Source: JAJZNI01 sp035624785 (GTDB lineage Bacteria > Chloroflexota > Dormibacteria > Aeolococcales > Aeolococcaceae). From it: 64,000 nucleotides of DNA. Shown here one piece after another: positions 40,175 through 48,639 of this stretch. Numbering within the stretch: the stretch's first letter is position 1; each line of letters starts with the position of its first letter. The notes under the pieces were generated by a model. It searched no databases. It saw only the letters and a list, made by a program, of their open reading frames with translations, and was not told where the DNA came from. Position numbers and translations under genes: made by a program. The DNA lies in assembly GCA_035624785.1 (NCBI GenBank), contig DASPQV010000049.1:1-64000 (forward strand). The letters run 5' to 3'.

Positions 40175-41005
40175 TCAGCGGCCGGGCACCAGCCCGTCCC
40201 GGCGGAGCCCGGCGAGGGCCTCGGCGACCGCCCCGGGCCGGACCGCGGCCGGGATCCCGGAGACCGCCGCCTCCAGCTCTTCCGGAGACGACCCGGGGCG
40301 AGCAAGCAGGGCGCGCAGGACCGCCCCGCGCAGCTCGCGCATGCTGCCTTGGTAGGGCGGCTGCCGCCGCGGCGCCGGCGACACGCCCCCGGCCAGCCGC
40401 TTCCGGGAACGGCATTCCCGGGCCAGCGGACATCGCTCGCAGTCGACGCGGTTGCGGCGGCAGAGCAGGGCGCCGACGTCGAACAGAGCCAGGGTATAGT
40501 CGCGGACCGGCATCTCCGCCGGCCGATGGGCGACCAGAAGCTCGTCCAGCCGCCGTCCCGGGGCGCGCTCCAGGCCCAGGTAGCAGCGCGCCGCCACCCG
40601 GGCCAGGTTGACGTCGCGGGCAGGAAGCGCCGGCTGCCCCAGGGCCAGGCAGAGCAGGGCTCGCGCGGTGTAGCCGCCGATCCCCGGGAGAGACTGCAGC
40701 CCCGCCTCGTCGAGCGGCCACCCCCGCTCGGCGACGGAGCCGGCACAGCGCCAGAGCGCCGCCGCCCGCCTCGGATATCCCAGGCCGTTCCATTCCCGGA
40801 GCACCTCCTCCAGGGGGGCGGCGGCGCATGCCTCGGGGGTCGGCCAGCGGTCGAGGAAGCGCCGCCATCTGGGCAGGACGCGGGAGACCGGGGTCTGCTG
40901 CAGCATGACCTCGCTGACCAGCACCTCCCAGGGATCGAGAGTGCGCCGCCAGGGCAGCTGGTGGCGGCCGTTGATCCGGTACCAGGCGCCAAGCCGGCAG
41001 GTCAT
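40175..41005 (-). CDS. mutY: A/G-specific adenine glycosylase-like protein (MutY, no NUDIX domain)
   Basis: The 276-residue product is an HhH-GPD base-excision glycosylase. Glu in VSEVMLQQTPVSRV is the proton donor, SLPGIGGYTARALLCLALG is the helix-hairpin-helix, and Asp in PARDVNLARVAARC is the catalytic aspartate. Four cysteines in CRRNRVDCERCPLAREC follow the C-X6-C-X2-C-X5-C iron-sulfur pattern of MutY. The usual C-terminal NUDIX-like domain that recognises 8-oxoG is missing; instead about 60 residues (MRELRGAVLRALLARPG) look like a winged helix. The ATG at 41005 starts just before the first conserved helix; the frame is open upstream. Confidence 0.82.
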   Translation of the reverse strand: MTCRLGAWYRINGRHQLPWRRTLDPWEVLVSEVMLQQTPVSRVLPRWRRFLDRWPTPEACAAAPLEEVLREWNGLGYPRRAAALWRCAGSVAERGWPLDEAGLQSLPGIGGYTARALLCLALGQPALPARDVNLARVAARCYLGLERAPGRRLDELLVAHRPAEMPVRDYTLALFDVGALLCRRNRVDCERCPLARECRSRKRLAGGVSPAPRRQPPYQGSMRELRGAVLRALLARPGSSPEELEAAVSGIPAAVRPGAVAEALAGLRRDGLVPGR

Positions 41006-41114
41006 CGGCGGTGACGGCGGGACGCTCGGGGCGGCCGGGCGGGCCGGGCTGGCCGGGGGCCTCCGGTCCCGGCGATCTGGCACACTCGGAGGCGGCTGTT
41101 CACAGGAGGACGAC

Positions 41115-42224
41115 ATGACCGAGGCGCCGCGGCACAGGGTCACGCTCATCCCGGGCGATGGCATCGGCTACGAGGTCAGCGAGGCCGCCCGGCGCGTGGT
41201 CGACGCCTCCGGAGCGGGGATCGAGTGGGAGGTGCACGACGCCGGGCTGGATGTCGTCGAGCGCTACGGGCAGCCCATGCCTGCGCACGTCCTGGAGTCG
41301 ATCCGCCGCAACCGGGTGGCTCTCAAGGGCCCGCTGACCACACCCATCGGTCATGGCATCAGAAGCGTCAACGTCGAGCTGCGGCGGGAGCTCGACCTCT
41401 ACGCCCTGGTCCGTCCCTGCAAGTGGTACCCGGGGGTGCGCAGCCGCTACCAGGACATCGACCTGGTGATCGTCCGCGAGAACACCGAGGATCTCTACTC
41501 CGGCATCGAGTTCGAGGAAGGCCGCGACGAGACCCTGCGGCTGATCCAGACCATCGACGAGCTGAGCGGTCACCGGATCCGTCCCGATTCCGGGATCAGC
41601 ATCAAGCCGATCTCGGTGTTCGGTTCCAGGCGGGTGTTCCGCTTCGCCTTCACCTGGGCCAGGGCCAACGGCCGGCACAAGGTGACGGCGGTCCACAAGG
41701 CGAACATCATGAAGCACACCGACGGCCTCTGGCTGCGGACCGCGCGGGAGGTGGCCGAGGAGTTCCCCGACCTCGAGTTCGAGGATCGGATCGTCGACAA
41801 CATGGCGATGCAGCTCCTCCAGAAGCCCGAGCTGTACGACGTCATGGTCATGCCCAACCTCTACGGCGACATCCTCTCCGACCTCTGCGCCGGCCTGATC
41901 GGAGGTCTCGGGCTGGCGCCGGGCGCCAACATGGGCGATCAGATCGCGGTCTTCGAGGCGACCCACGGCTCCGCCCCCCGCTACGCCGGCAAGAACATGG
42001 CCAACCCGATGGCGATGATGTTCAGCGCCGTGCTCATGCTCAAGCACCTCGGCGAGCCGGAGGCCGCCGCGCGGCTGGAGGGCGCCCTGGCATCGGTGAT
42101 CGCCCGGGGAGAGTCGGTCACCTATGACATGAAGCCGCGGCGCGACGATCCCACCGCGGTGGGCACCTCCCAGGTCGCCGACGCGGTCATCGCGGAGATG
42201 GAGCGAAGCCGGGTCTCCGCATAG
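41115..42224 (+). CDS. NAD-type isocitrate dehydrogenase (isocitrate/isopropylmalate family)
   Basis: The 369-residue beta-decarboxylating dehydrogenase has TLIPGDGIGYEV at the N-terminus, the substrate motif VRENTEDLYSGIEFEE, the catalytic Lys in VHKANIMKHTDGLW, the metal-binding NLYGDILSDLCAGLIGGLGL, and the NAD-site EATHGSAPRYAGKNMANP. The NTED and KHTDG motifs favour isocitrate (or homoisocitrate) over isopropylmalate. The reaction gives 2-oxoglutarate, CO2 and NADH in the TCA cycle. AGGAGGA precedes the ATG. It is divergent from mutY. Confidence 0.83.
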   Translation: MTEAPRHRVTLIPGDGIGYEVSEAARRVVDASGAGIEWEVHDAGLDVVERYGQPMPAHVLESIRRNRVALKGPLTTPIGHGIRSVNVELRRELDLYALVRPCKWYPGVRSRYQDIDLVIVRENTEDLYSGIEFEEGRDETLRLIQTIDELSGHRIRPDSGISIKPISVFGSRRVFRFAFTWARANGRHKVTAVHKANIMKHTDGLWLRTAREVAEEFPDLEFEDRIVDNMAMQLLQKPELYDVMVMPNLYGDILSDLCAGLIGGLGLAPGANMGDQIAVFEATHGSAPRYAGKNMANPMAMMFSAVLMLKHLGEPEAAARLEGALASVIARGESVTYDMKPRRDDPTAVGTSQVADAVIAEMERSRVSA

Positions 42225-42228
42225 GGGT

Positions 42229-42447
42229 TCACGCTGGGTCCTCGCGGAACGAGGTGACCCTGAGGCGGGGCGCGCGCCCGGGGCTAGTGCCCCGTCGGGC
42301 CACCGCGAGGGCGGCCGCCAGCTCGGCGCTGGGCAGCCCATCCGGGAAGGCCAGTGGAGCCCACGCCCGGCAGTACTCCGGGGCCTCGGCGGTGCCGGCC
42401 AGGAGCTGAGCCCCGGTGGGTCCTCTCGGCCCCGGAGGTGCGCTCAT
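42229..42447 (-). CDS. Possible small protein of unknown function
   Basis: A 72-codon frame opens with ATG at 42447, ten bases after the stop of the upstream membrane-protein gene, with a weak GGTGAGATGA sequence in front. The product is polar, Pro/Ala/Arg-rich and has no recognised family or membrane segment. It ends five bases from the convergent isocitrate dehydrogenase stop. Coding is supported only by spacing and by fit to the gap. Confidence 0.35.
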   Translation of the reverse strand: MSAPPGPRGPTGAQLLAGTAEAPEYCRAWAPLAFPDGLPSAELAAALAVARRGTSPGRAPRLRVTSFREDPA

Positions 42448-42457
42448 CGGCCGGGGA

Positions 42458-43213
42458 TCATCTCACCGGCCCGGCCGAGACCGGGCGAGGCCGGTCGCGG
42501 CCGGCCAGCCCGGCCTGGGCGGCGCGGCGAGCGCGGTGGCGCTCCGGCCAGAAGGGGAGGTCGAAGACGAGGATGGAGACGAGCCCGATGCCGGTGGCGC
42601 CGAACAGGTACCACGGCCAGGGGCCGAGGAGGGCGAGCAGGCCCGGCGGGTGGCTGGCGTGCAGGTAGTCGTAGTCGCCGCCGGTCAGCCCGTCGACCAC
42701 GCCCACCAGGGCGATGAACAGGACGGTGATGATGGCCACTCGGAGCGCGGCGCGGGGCCGCGGATGGATCCGAAGGCCGAGGACCAGCCAGCAGGCGGCC
42801 AGGACCACCCCGATGTGGTCGAGATAGAACTCCAGCCAGTCGTAGGAGGGGAAGCCGATGGCGTGGTCCGGGGTGAAGATGCCCTGGAGGGTGCCGGCCA
42901 GCGCCCAGTACCAGGTGATCTCGACCAGGAGCGGCCGCCGCCACACCAGGGCCACCGCACCCACCAAGGCGGCGATGTCGCAGATGTAGAGGGGCAAGCT
43001 CCGGTCCACCGCCCACGGATAGAAGTCGAACGCCGCCCGCCACTGGACCACCTGGTAGCCGAGCTCGTTGGCGACCAGCAGGAAGGCGAGGGTCCAGCCG
43101 AAGGCGGTGCTCCACCGCCCCGGCCGCAGCCGGGCCAGGGGGACGGGCACGGCCACCGCCGCCACGGTGAGGACGATGGCCAGGATGTGCCCGGTCGACA
43201 CCGACGAGTTCAC
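42458..43213 (-). CDS. YwaF/TMEM164-type integral membrane protein (TIGR02206-like)
   Basis: The 251-residue product has about seven membrane helices. Conserved polar motifs inside them, LPLYICDIAALVGAVALVWR, EITWYWALAGTLQGIFTPD and WLEFYLDHIGVVLAACWLVL, match the YwaF family. Its members resemble acyltransferase-like membrane enzymes, but their bacterial function is undefined. The start is a GTG at 43213 with only a weak signal; a second in-frame GTG is six codons in. Confidence 0.75.
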   Translation of the reverse strand: MNSSVSTGHILAIVLTVAAVAVPVPLARLRPGRWSTAFGWTLAFLLVANELGYQVVQWRAAFDFYPWAVDRSLPLYICDIAALVGAVALVWRRPLLVEITWYWALAGTLQGIFTPDHAIGFPSYDWLEFYLDHIGVVLAACWLVLGLRIHPRPRAALRVAIITVLFIALVGVVDGLTGGDYDYLHASHPPGLLALLGPWPWYLFGATGIGLVSILVFDLPFWPERHRARRAAQAGLAGRDRPRPVSAGPVR

Positions 43214-43335
43214 GGTTGGGAGTCTGAGCCACGCCGGGAATCGAGAGGTCCGGGGAAATCCCCTGCGACGCCGCTCCGGGAATCCCGGCCCGTGTACAGT
43301 CGGGGCCGCACCGACCTGCGGAGGATGATCGGGAG

Positions 43336-44088
43336 GTGTCCACTGCCGCCCCCGGGAAGACCGAGACCGAGACCCGCGATCTCAGCCTGCCGCCGGCCGA
43401 CCACCACCGGAACGTCCAGGGCGGGGTGGCCCGAGCTGGGGTGTTCGGGATCAGCGACGGCCTGCTCACCAATATCTCGCTGACCCTCGGGGTGGCCGGC
43501 GCCGCCCCCGGGGCCGGAATCGTGCGCCTCGCCGGCCTCGCCGGGTTGGTGGCCGGGGCCTTCTCCATGGCCACCGGCGAATACGTCTCGATGAGCGCCC
43601 AGTCGGAGCTGATCCGCCGCGAGCTGGCCGTCGAGCGGGAGGCGCTGCGCAGCAACCCGGAGCTGGAGAAGCGGGAGCTGGCCGAGGTCTACGAGCGCCG
43701 GGGTGTCCCGCGGGAGATGGCCGAGGCGGTCGCCGAGGCGGTCATGAAGGACCCCGAGGTGGCTCTCGAGGTCCATAGCCGGGAGGAGCTGGGGGTGGAT
43801 CCGGCTCGCACCGGCTCGCCCCTGGCCGCCGCGGCCTCCTCCTTCCTCTGCTTCGCGGTCGGAGCGGTGATCCCGCTCATACCCTGGTTTTTCGCCGCCG
43901 GGTGGACCGCGGTCGCCGTCTCCATCATCCTCGGGGCGCTGGCGACGATCGTGGTGGGCGGCGCGGTCGGCTACTTCACGGACCGGTCCATGCTGCGCAG
44001 CGCCCTCCGCCAGTTCCTGATCGCGGCCGTCGCCGCCGCGGTCACCTTCGGCGTCGGCCGGGCGGTGGGAGTGTCCACGGGTCGGTGA
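43336..44088 (+). CDS. VIT1/CCC1-family membrane transporter
   Basis: The 250-residue product resembles the vacuolar iron transporter / nodulin-21 family. GVARAGVFGISDGLLTNISL and GLAGLVAGAFSMATGEYVSM form the first helical pair, a charged central helix (about 95-150, ELAEVYERRGVPREMAEAVA) forms the cytoplasmic metal-binding domain, and three more helices follow. Acidic residues in the central domain fit Fe(II)/Mn(II) handling. The GTG is preceded by GGAGGATGATCGGGAG. Whether it exports iron or manganese cannot be told. Confidence 0.8.
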   Translation: MSTAAPGKTETETRDLSLPPADHHRNVQGGVARAGVFGISDGLLTNISLTLGVAGAAPGAGIVRLAGLAGLVAGAFSMATGEYVSMSAQSELIRRELAVEREALRSNPELEKRELAEVYERRGVPREMAEAVAEAVMKDPEVALEVHSREELGVDPARTGSPLAAAASSFLCFAVGAVIPLIPWFFAAGWTAVAVSIILGALATIVVGGAVGYFTDRSMLRSALRQFLIAAVAAAVTFGVGRAVGVSTGR

Positions 44089-44092
44089 GCGC

Positions 44093-44111
44093 GGCTGGGC
44101 CACGTCCAGCC
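44093..44111. terminator. Short hairpin after the VIT1-like gene
   Basis: GGCTGG (44093-44098) and CCAGCC (44106-44111) form a 6-bp stem five bases after the stop codon. A second weaker inverted repeat, CCACAA/TTGTGG, lies at about 44164-44190 before the next gene. Confidence 0.35.
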
Positions 44112-44221
44112 CGCCGGGCACGAGGAGGCGACCGGGTGCCGCATCCCGTGATGTACAGTCCTGCCACAAGCTTCCCCCCTTCCTTTGTGGCGCCCTGGGT
44201 CGACCAGCGAGGGGCATTCCG

Positions 44222-44626
44222 GTGAGTCACTACATCCTCGTCGCTGAGGACGAGGCTGACATCCGCGACCTTCTCCGGCTCGTCCTCGAGGCGACGGGGT
44301 ACGTGGTGGAGGCCGAGGCCGACGGGGATGCGGCCTGGGAGCGGGCCAGGGTCCATCCGCCCCGGCTGCTGGTCACCGACCTGCGCATGCCCACCATGGA
44401 CGGCCTCGAGCTGATCCGGGCGGTGCGCCAGGAGCCGACCACGCAGGGCGTTCCGGTGATCCTCTTCACCGCCTACGTGGCCACCGATCCGCGGGTGGAC
44501 GAGGCCCGCCGCATCGCCGGCGTCGAGGTGGTCACCAAGGGTCCGATCGCCGAGCTCAGGGAGGCGGTCGGACGGGCTCTCGCCGAGCCCGGCAACGGCT
44601 TCGCGGCCGCTTCCGAGCACCCCTAG
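44222..44626 (+). CDS. Stand-alone response regulator receiver protein
   Basis: The 134-residue product is a single CheY-like receiver without an output domain. The acidic pair is in ILVAEDEADIRDLL, the phospho-Asp in RLLVTDLRMPTMDG, the switch Thr in VILFTAYVAT, and the Lys in VVTKGPIAEL. No kinase is next to it, so it probably works in a phosphorelay or as a competitor for phosphate. It is followed by 68 bp that contain a LexA box for the next gene. Confidence 0.85.
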   Translation: MSHYILVAEDEADIRDLLRLVLEATGYVVEAEADGDAAWERARVHPPRLLVTDLRMPTMDGLELIRAVRQEPTTQGVPVILFTAYVATDPRVDEARRIAGVEVVTKGPIAELREAVGRALAEPGNGFAAASEHP

Positions 44627-44665
44627 AGCCCGCGTCTCGCCGCCGGGGCGGCTGGCCTTGCGTTT

Positions 44666-44679
44666 CGAACCTATGTTCG
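44666..44679. promoter_or_regulatory. LexA (SOS) box upstream of mrfA
   Basis: CGAACCTATGTTCG is a perfect match to the CGAAC-N4-GTTCG operator bound by LexA in actinobacteria and Firmicutes. It ends 15 bp before the GTG start of mrfA, so bound LexA would block the promoter. No other copy of this exact motif was noticed in the window. Confidence 0.7.
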
Positions 44680-44694
44680 CTATGCTCCGGCACC

Positions 44695-47217
44695 GTGGCA
44701 GGCCTGCCCGCCCCTGGGGCCACCCTCAGGCATCCCTCCACCGGGGAGCGGATCGCCGAGCTTCGGGCCAGGCCATGGGTGAGTGGACGGATCGTCCACG
44801 AAACCACGATCCCGGCGCGGCCGGCCCAGCTGTGCCCCTGGCCGGAGCGCCTTCATCCTGAGCTGCACCAGGCGCTCCGAGGCCGGGGCCTCGACCGCGC
44901 CTACTCGCACCAGGCCCTGGCCATCGAGGCCGCCCTGGCCGGCGAGGACGTCACCCTGGTGACCCCGACCGCCAGCGGCAAGACGCTGGGCTTCGTGCTC
45001 CCGGTCCTCGACGCCTGGCTGCGCGACCCGGACAGCCGCGCCCTCTGGCTGTTCCCGACCAAGGCGCTGGCCCAGGACCAGCTGGCCGGCCTGCGCGACC
45101 TCACCGAGCGCCTGCCCGCCGAGAGGCGTGAGCTTCTCCGGGCCGCGACCTTCGACGGGGACACGCCGACCGGGCTCCGCCGGGCCATCCGCGAGGACGG
45201 CCACATCGTGGTCACCAACCCCGACATGCTGCATGCCGGGATCCTGCCCAACCACACCGGCTGGGCGAGGCTGCTGCGATCGCTGCGCTACGTCGTCATC
45301 GACGAGCTGCATGCCTACCGCGGTCTCTTCGGTTCTCATCTCGCCAACGTGCTGCGCCGGCTCTTCCGGATCTGCCGCTTCTACGGCAGCACCCCGACGG
45401 TGATCTGCTGCTCGGCCACGATCGGCAACCCCGGGGAGCTCGCCGAGCGGCTGCTGGAGCGGCCGGTTAGGCTCGTCGACCGGAGCGGCGCGCCGCAGGC
45501 CGAGCGGCACCTCTGGTTCTGGGCCCCGCCGCTGGCCAGCGGCACCATGGGGATCCGCCGTTCGGCCGTCCTGGAAGCCCGGCGCCTGATGGCTGAGCTG
45601 CTCCGCCTGGATCTCCAGACCATCGGCTTCTGCCAGAGCCGGAGCTCGGTCGAGGTCCTGCTCAGCTACCTCCGCCAGCTGCATCCGAGCGGCCCCGGCG
45701 AGGCGGAGCCGGTGCGCGGCTACCGAGGCGGTTACCTGCCCCTCGAGCGCCGGGCCATCGAGGCGGGGCTGCGTTCCGGGAGCGTCCGCGCCGTCGTCGC
45801 CACCAACGCCCTGGAGCTGGGCATCGACATCGGCGGGCTGGACGCCTCGGTCCTGGTCGGCTACCCGGGGACCCTGGCCAGCACCTGGCAGCAGCTGGGC
45901 AGGGCAGGACGCCGCGACGCCGCCTCCCTGGGTGTGTTCATCGCCTCGGATGCCCCGCTCGACCAGTTCCTCCTGCGCCACCCCGAATACCTTCTGGAGA
46001 CGCCGCCCGAGCGGGGCCTGGTGGATCCCGACAACCTCCTCGTCCTGGGGTCGCACCTCCAGGCCGCGGCATTCGAGCTCGCCTTCGAGGTGGGCGAGAG
46101 CTTCGGGCGGGCCGGTGACGGGCTTACCGGCTCTCTTCTCGAGTGCTTCGCCGCCGACGGTCTGGTGCATCGCACCGCCAGCCGCTACCACTGGTCCGCC
46201 GACGCCTTCCCCGCCGAGGCGATCTCGCTGCGCCGGGCGGCGGCCAGCAACGTGGTCATCATCGACACCTCCAGCGATCCGGCGGGCCCGGGGCAGGGCC
46301 CGCAGGGCCCCTGGGCGGGGAGCGGCGGGGGCCGCCCCGGCAGCCACGGACGGGTCATCGGCGAGACCGACCAGTTCTCGGCCCCGGTGCTGGTGCACGA
46401 CGACGCCATCTACCTCCACGAGGGCCGCCAGTACCACGTCGAGCGCCTCGACTGGGAGGAGAAGCGTGCCTACGTCCACCCGGTCTCGGTGGATCACTAC
46501 ACGCTCGCCGAGACCAGGCAGACCTTGCGGGTGCTGGAGCGTTTCGCCGGTCCGGTCGGTGCCCGGGCGCGGCGCAGCCACGGCGAGGTCCGGGTCAGCC
46601 GGCTGGCCACCGTCTACAAGAAGGTCCGCTTTCTCACCCATGAGAACGTGGGATCGGGGCCGATCCACCTGCCCGAGCAGGACCTGCACACGACCGCGGT
46701 CTGGGTCGCGATCCCGCCCGAGGCCCTGACGGCGCTGCCCCCGGCCGACCTGCTCACCGGGCTGACCGGGGCATCGCGCGCCCTCCACGCCGCCGCGTGC
46801 CTGCTCTGCATGTGCGATCCCCGGGACCTGGGCACCCACGTGGAGCCGCGCGGCCAATCCGGTCCGGGGTTGCACCCGGGTGGGGGGCGCGGGAGCGGGT
46901 CCCCGTCCGCGCTGGTGCCGCCGCCGCCCGCCGAGCCCCAGGAGTTCGCGGCCGGCTGGCGGCCGGAGGTCGAGCCGGTGCCCGGCGCCAGTGCGGAGGC
47001 GGGCTGGCCGGCCCTCTATCTCTATGACGCCACGCCCGGCGGTGTCGGCTTCGCGGAGGGTTGCTTCGAGAGCTTCGGCGACCTGGTGACCTCGGCCCTC
47101 GAGCTGGCCGCGGGCTGCTCGTGCGCGGCCGGGTGTCCCTCGTGCGTCGGGCCTCCGCCGGCCGGGACCGACGCCAGGGCGGCGGCGGCGGCGGTTCTCC
47201 GGGCGTTGGCCGACTGA
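44695..47217 (+). CDS. mrfA: DEAD/DEAH-box helicase with C-terminal zinc-binding domain, MrfA/YprA type
   Basis: The 840-residue product is a superfamily 2 helicase. N-terminal core motifs are VTPTASGKTLGF (I), VVIDELHAYRG (II, DELH) and ICCSATIGNPGE (III); the second RecA domain has VVATNALELGIDIGGLD and STWQQLGRAGRRD. The C-terminal DUF1998-type region has four cysteines in CSCAAGCPSC, the pattern of the zinc site in Bacillus MrfA, which with MrfB repairs mitomycin-induced DNA damage. The mrfB homologue follows with a one-base TGATG overlap. The GTG start has no clear ribosome-binding site, and a LexA box lies just upstream, so SOS induction is expected. Confidence 0.87.
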   Translation: MAGLPAPGATLRHPSTGERIAELRARPWVSGRIVHETTIPARPAQLCPWPERLHPELHQALRGRGLDRAYSHQALAIEAALAGEDVTLVTPTASGKTLGFVLPVLDAWLRDPDSRALWLFPTKALAQDQLAGLRDLTERLPAERRELLRAATFDGDTPTGLRRAIREDGHIVVTNPDMLHAGILPNHTGWARLLRSLRYVVIDELHAYRGLFGSHLANVLRRLFRICRFYGSTPTVICCSATIGNPGELAERLLERPVRLVDRSGAPQAERHLWFWAPPLASGTMGIRRSAVLEARRLMAELLRLDLQTIGFCQSRSSVEVLLSYLRQLHPSGPGEAEPVRGYRGGYLPLERRAIEAGLRSGSVRAVVATNALELGIDIGGLDASVLVGYPGTLASTWQQLGRAGRRDAASLGVFIASDAPLDQFLLRHPEYLLETPPERGLVDPDNLLVLGSHLQAAAFELAFEVGESFGRAGDGLTGSLLECFAADGLVHRTASRYHWSADAFPAEAISLRRAAASNVVIIDTSSDPAGPGQGPQGPWAGSGGGRPGSHGRVIGETDQFSAPVLVHDDAIYLHEGRQYHVERLDWEEKRAYVHPVSVDHYTLAETRQTLRVLERFAGPVGARARRSHGEVRVSRLATVYKKVRFLTHENVGSGPIHLPEQDLHTTAVWVAIPPEALTALPPADLLTGLTGASRALHAAACLLCMCDPRDLGTHVEPRGQSGPGLHPGGGRGSGSPSALVPPPPAEPQEFAAGWRPEVEPVPGASAEAGWPALYLYDATPGGVGFAEGCFESFGDLVTSALELAAGCSCAAGCPSCVGPPPAGTDARAAAAAVLRALAD

Positions 47218-48575
47218 TGCCCGCGGCCGAGCTGGCGGGAGGCACGGGGGGAAGCCTGGCCCTCGCCGACCTGCGACGGCGGCTGGCCGCCATGGGCGGC
47301 CTGGCCGACCTCTCGCGTCCGGCGCCGCCGCGGCCGCGCCCCGCCCCCGTGGAGAGCCCGGTCAGCCGGGCCGGCCGGCTCGGCTTCGTTGCCGACGCCG
47401 CCACCCTGGTGCGCCGGGTGAAGGTGGACCTCGGCCCTTTCCTGGAGCGGGCCGGCGCCCCCGGACCGGCAACTGCTGAGCAGCTGGTACGCCTTCTATT
47501 CCGGCTGCCCGCCGCGGCTCCGGCGGGTCCCTTCGGTGAAGCGGACCTGGCGGTGCTCGACATCGAGACGCTCGGCCTCCGGGGCAGCGGGGTGGTGCCG
47601 TTCCTGGTGGGGGTCGGGGTGCCCCGCGGCTCGAGCGTCGAGATCGACCAGTGGCTGCTCGCCGACCTCGAGGCAGAGCCGGCGATGCTCGACGCCATCG
47701 CCGCCCGCCTGGCCAGCCGCCGGCTGCTGCTCACCTACAACGGACGGTGCTTCGACCTGCCGGTCCTCCAGGCGCGCTGCATCCTCAACCGGCGCTCTCC
47801 CGAGGCGGTCGCCCCGCCCATCCACTGCGACCTCCTGGGCCCGGTGCGACGGCTCTTCCGGGCTCGTCTCGGCGCCTGCACGCTGCGCCAGGCGGAGGTC
47901 TGCCTGCTCGGGCTGGAACGGGTTGACGACGTCCCCGGGGCGGAGGCGCCCGCCCGATTCCGGGCCTGGCTGGGCGGGGCGCCGGCGAGCGTCCTCGAGG
48001 GGGTGGTCCGGCACAACCAGCTCGACCTCTGCGCCACCCTGGTGCTGGCGGCCCGCGTGGCAGCCCACGCCGCCGGCGACCTGATCCGCCCGGTGCATCC
48101 GGCGGACCGCTACCGGCTCGCGGTTCACCTGGCGGCCCTGGGGATGGAGGATGCCGCCGAGGCGCAGCTCACCTCAGCCTTCGGCGATCGAGCCTCGCCC
48201 TGGGCCCAGGCAGCTGGGCACCGGCTTGCCCGTTTCCGCCGTCGCGGCGCCTGGCCCGCCGCGCTCCCTGTCCTTGCCGAGCTGTGGCGGCGGGACCCCG
48301 CGGACCTCGCCGCGGCCCGCGGCCTTGCCATCACGCTGGAGCGGGACGGTGACATCGGGGGCGCACTCAGGGTCTGCCTGGAGGCGGAGCGCGTGCTCGG
48401 CGCCCGGGCCCTCTGGCGGCGCCGGCTCGCGGTCGTGCCGGATGCGAGGGTCAGCCGGTCCGAGGACGAGTGGCGGCGGCGGGGTGCGCGGCTGCGCCGC
48501 CGGGCAGCGCGCCAGGGACCGATCCTGCTCACGGGTCTCGAGCCGGCCGCTGACCGCGGGTCGGGGGCCGCCTGA
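47217..48575 (+). CDS. mrfB: DEDDh-type 3'-5' exonuclease, MrfB/YprB type
   Basis: The 452-residue product has an RNase H-like exonuclease domain (about 100-290) with the acidic motifs AVLDIETLGLRGSGVVP, LLTYNGRCFDLPVL and VRHNQLDLCATLVLAARV, followed by a helical, TPR-like C-terminal region (about 300-440). This matches B. subtilis MrfB (YprB), the nuclease partner of the MrfA helicase in repair of mitomycin-type adducts. Its ATG overlaps the helicase stop by one base, so the two are translationally coupled. The C-terminal repeats are a likely docking surface. Confidence 0.85.
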   Translation: MPAAELAGGTGGSLALADLRRRLAAMGGLADLSRPAPPRPRPAPVESPVSRAGRLGFVADAATLVRRVKVDLGPFLERAGAPGPATAEQLVRLLFRLPAAAPAGPFGEADLAVLDIETLGLRGSGVVPFLVGVGVPRGSSVEIDQWLLADLEAEPAMLDAIAARLASRRLLLTYNGRCFDLPVLQARCILNRRSPEAVAPPIHCDLLGPVRRLFRARLGACTLRQAEVCLLGLERVDDVPGAEAPARFRAWLGGAPASVLEGVVRHNQLDLCATLVLAARVAAHAAGDLIRPVHPADRYRLAVHLAALGMEDAAEAQLTSAFGDRASPWAQAAGHRLARFRRRGAWPAALPVLAELWRRDPADLAAARGLAITLERDGDIGGALRVCLEAERVLGARALWRRRLAVVPDARVSRSEDEWRRRGARLRRRAARQGPILLTGLEPAADRGSGAA

Positions 48576-48639
48576 GCGCTGGTTTCGCCAAGCGAACCCC
48601 GGGTCAGCCCCACGGCGTTTCCCCGACAATGGCCGCCCG

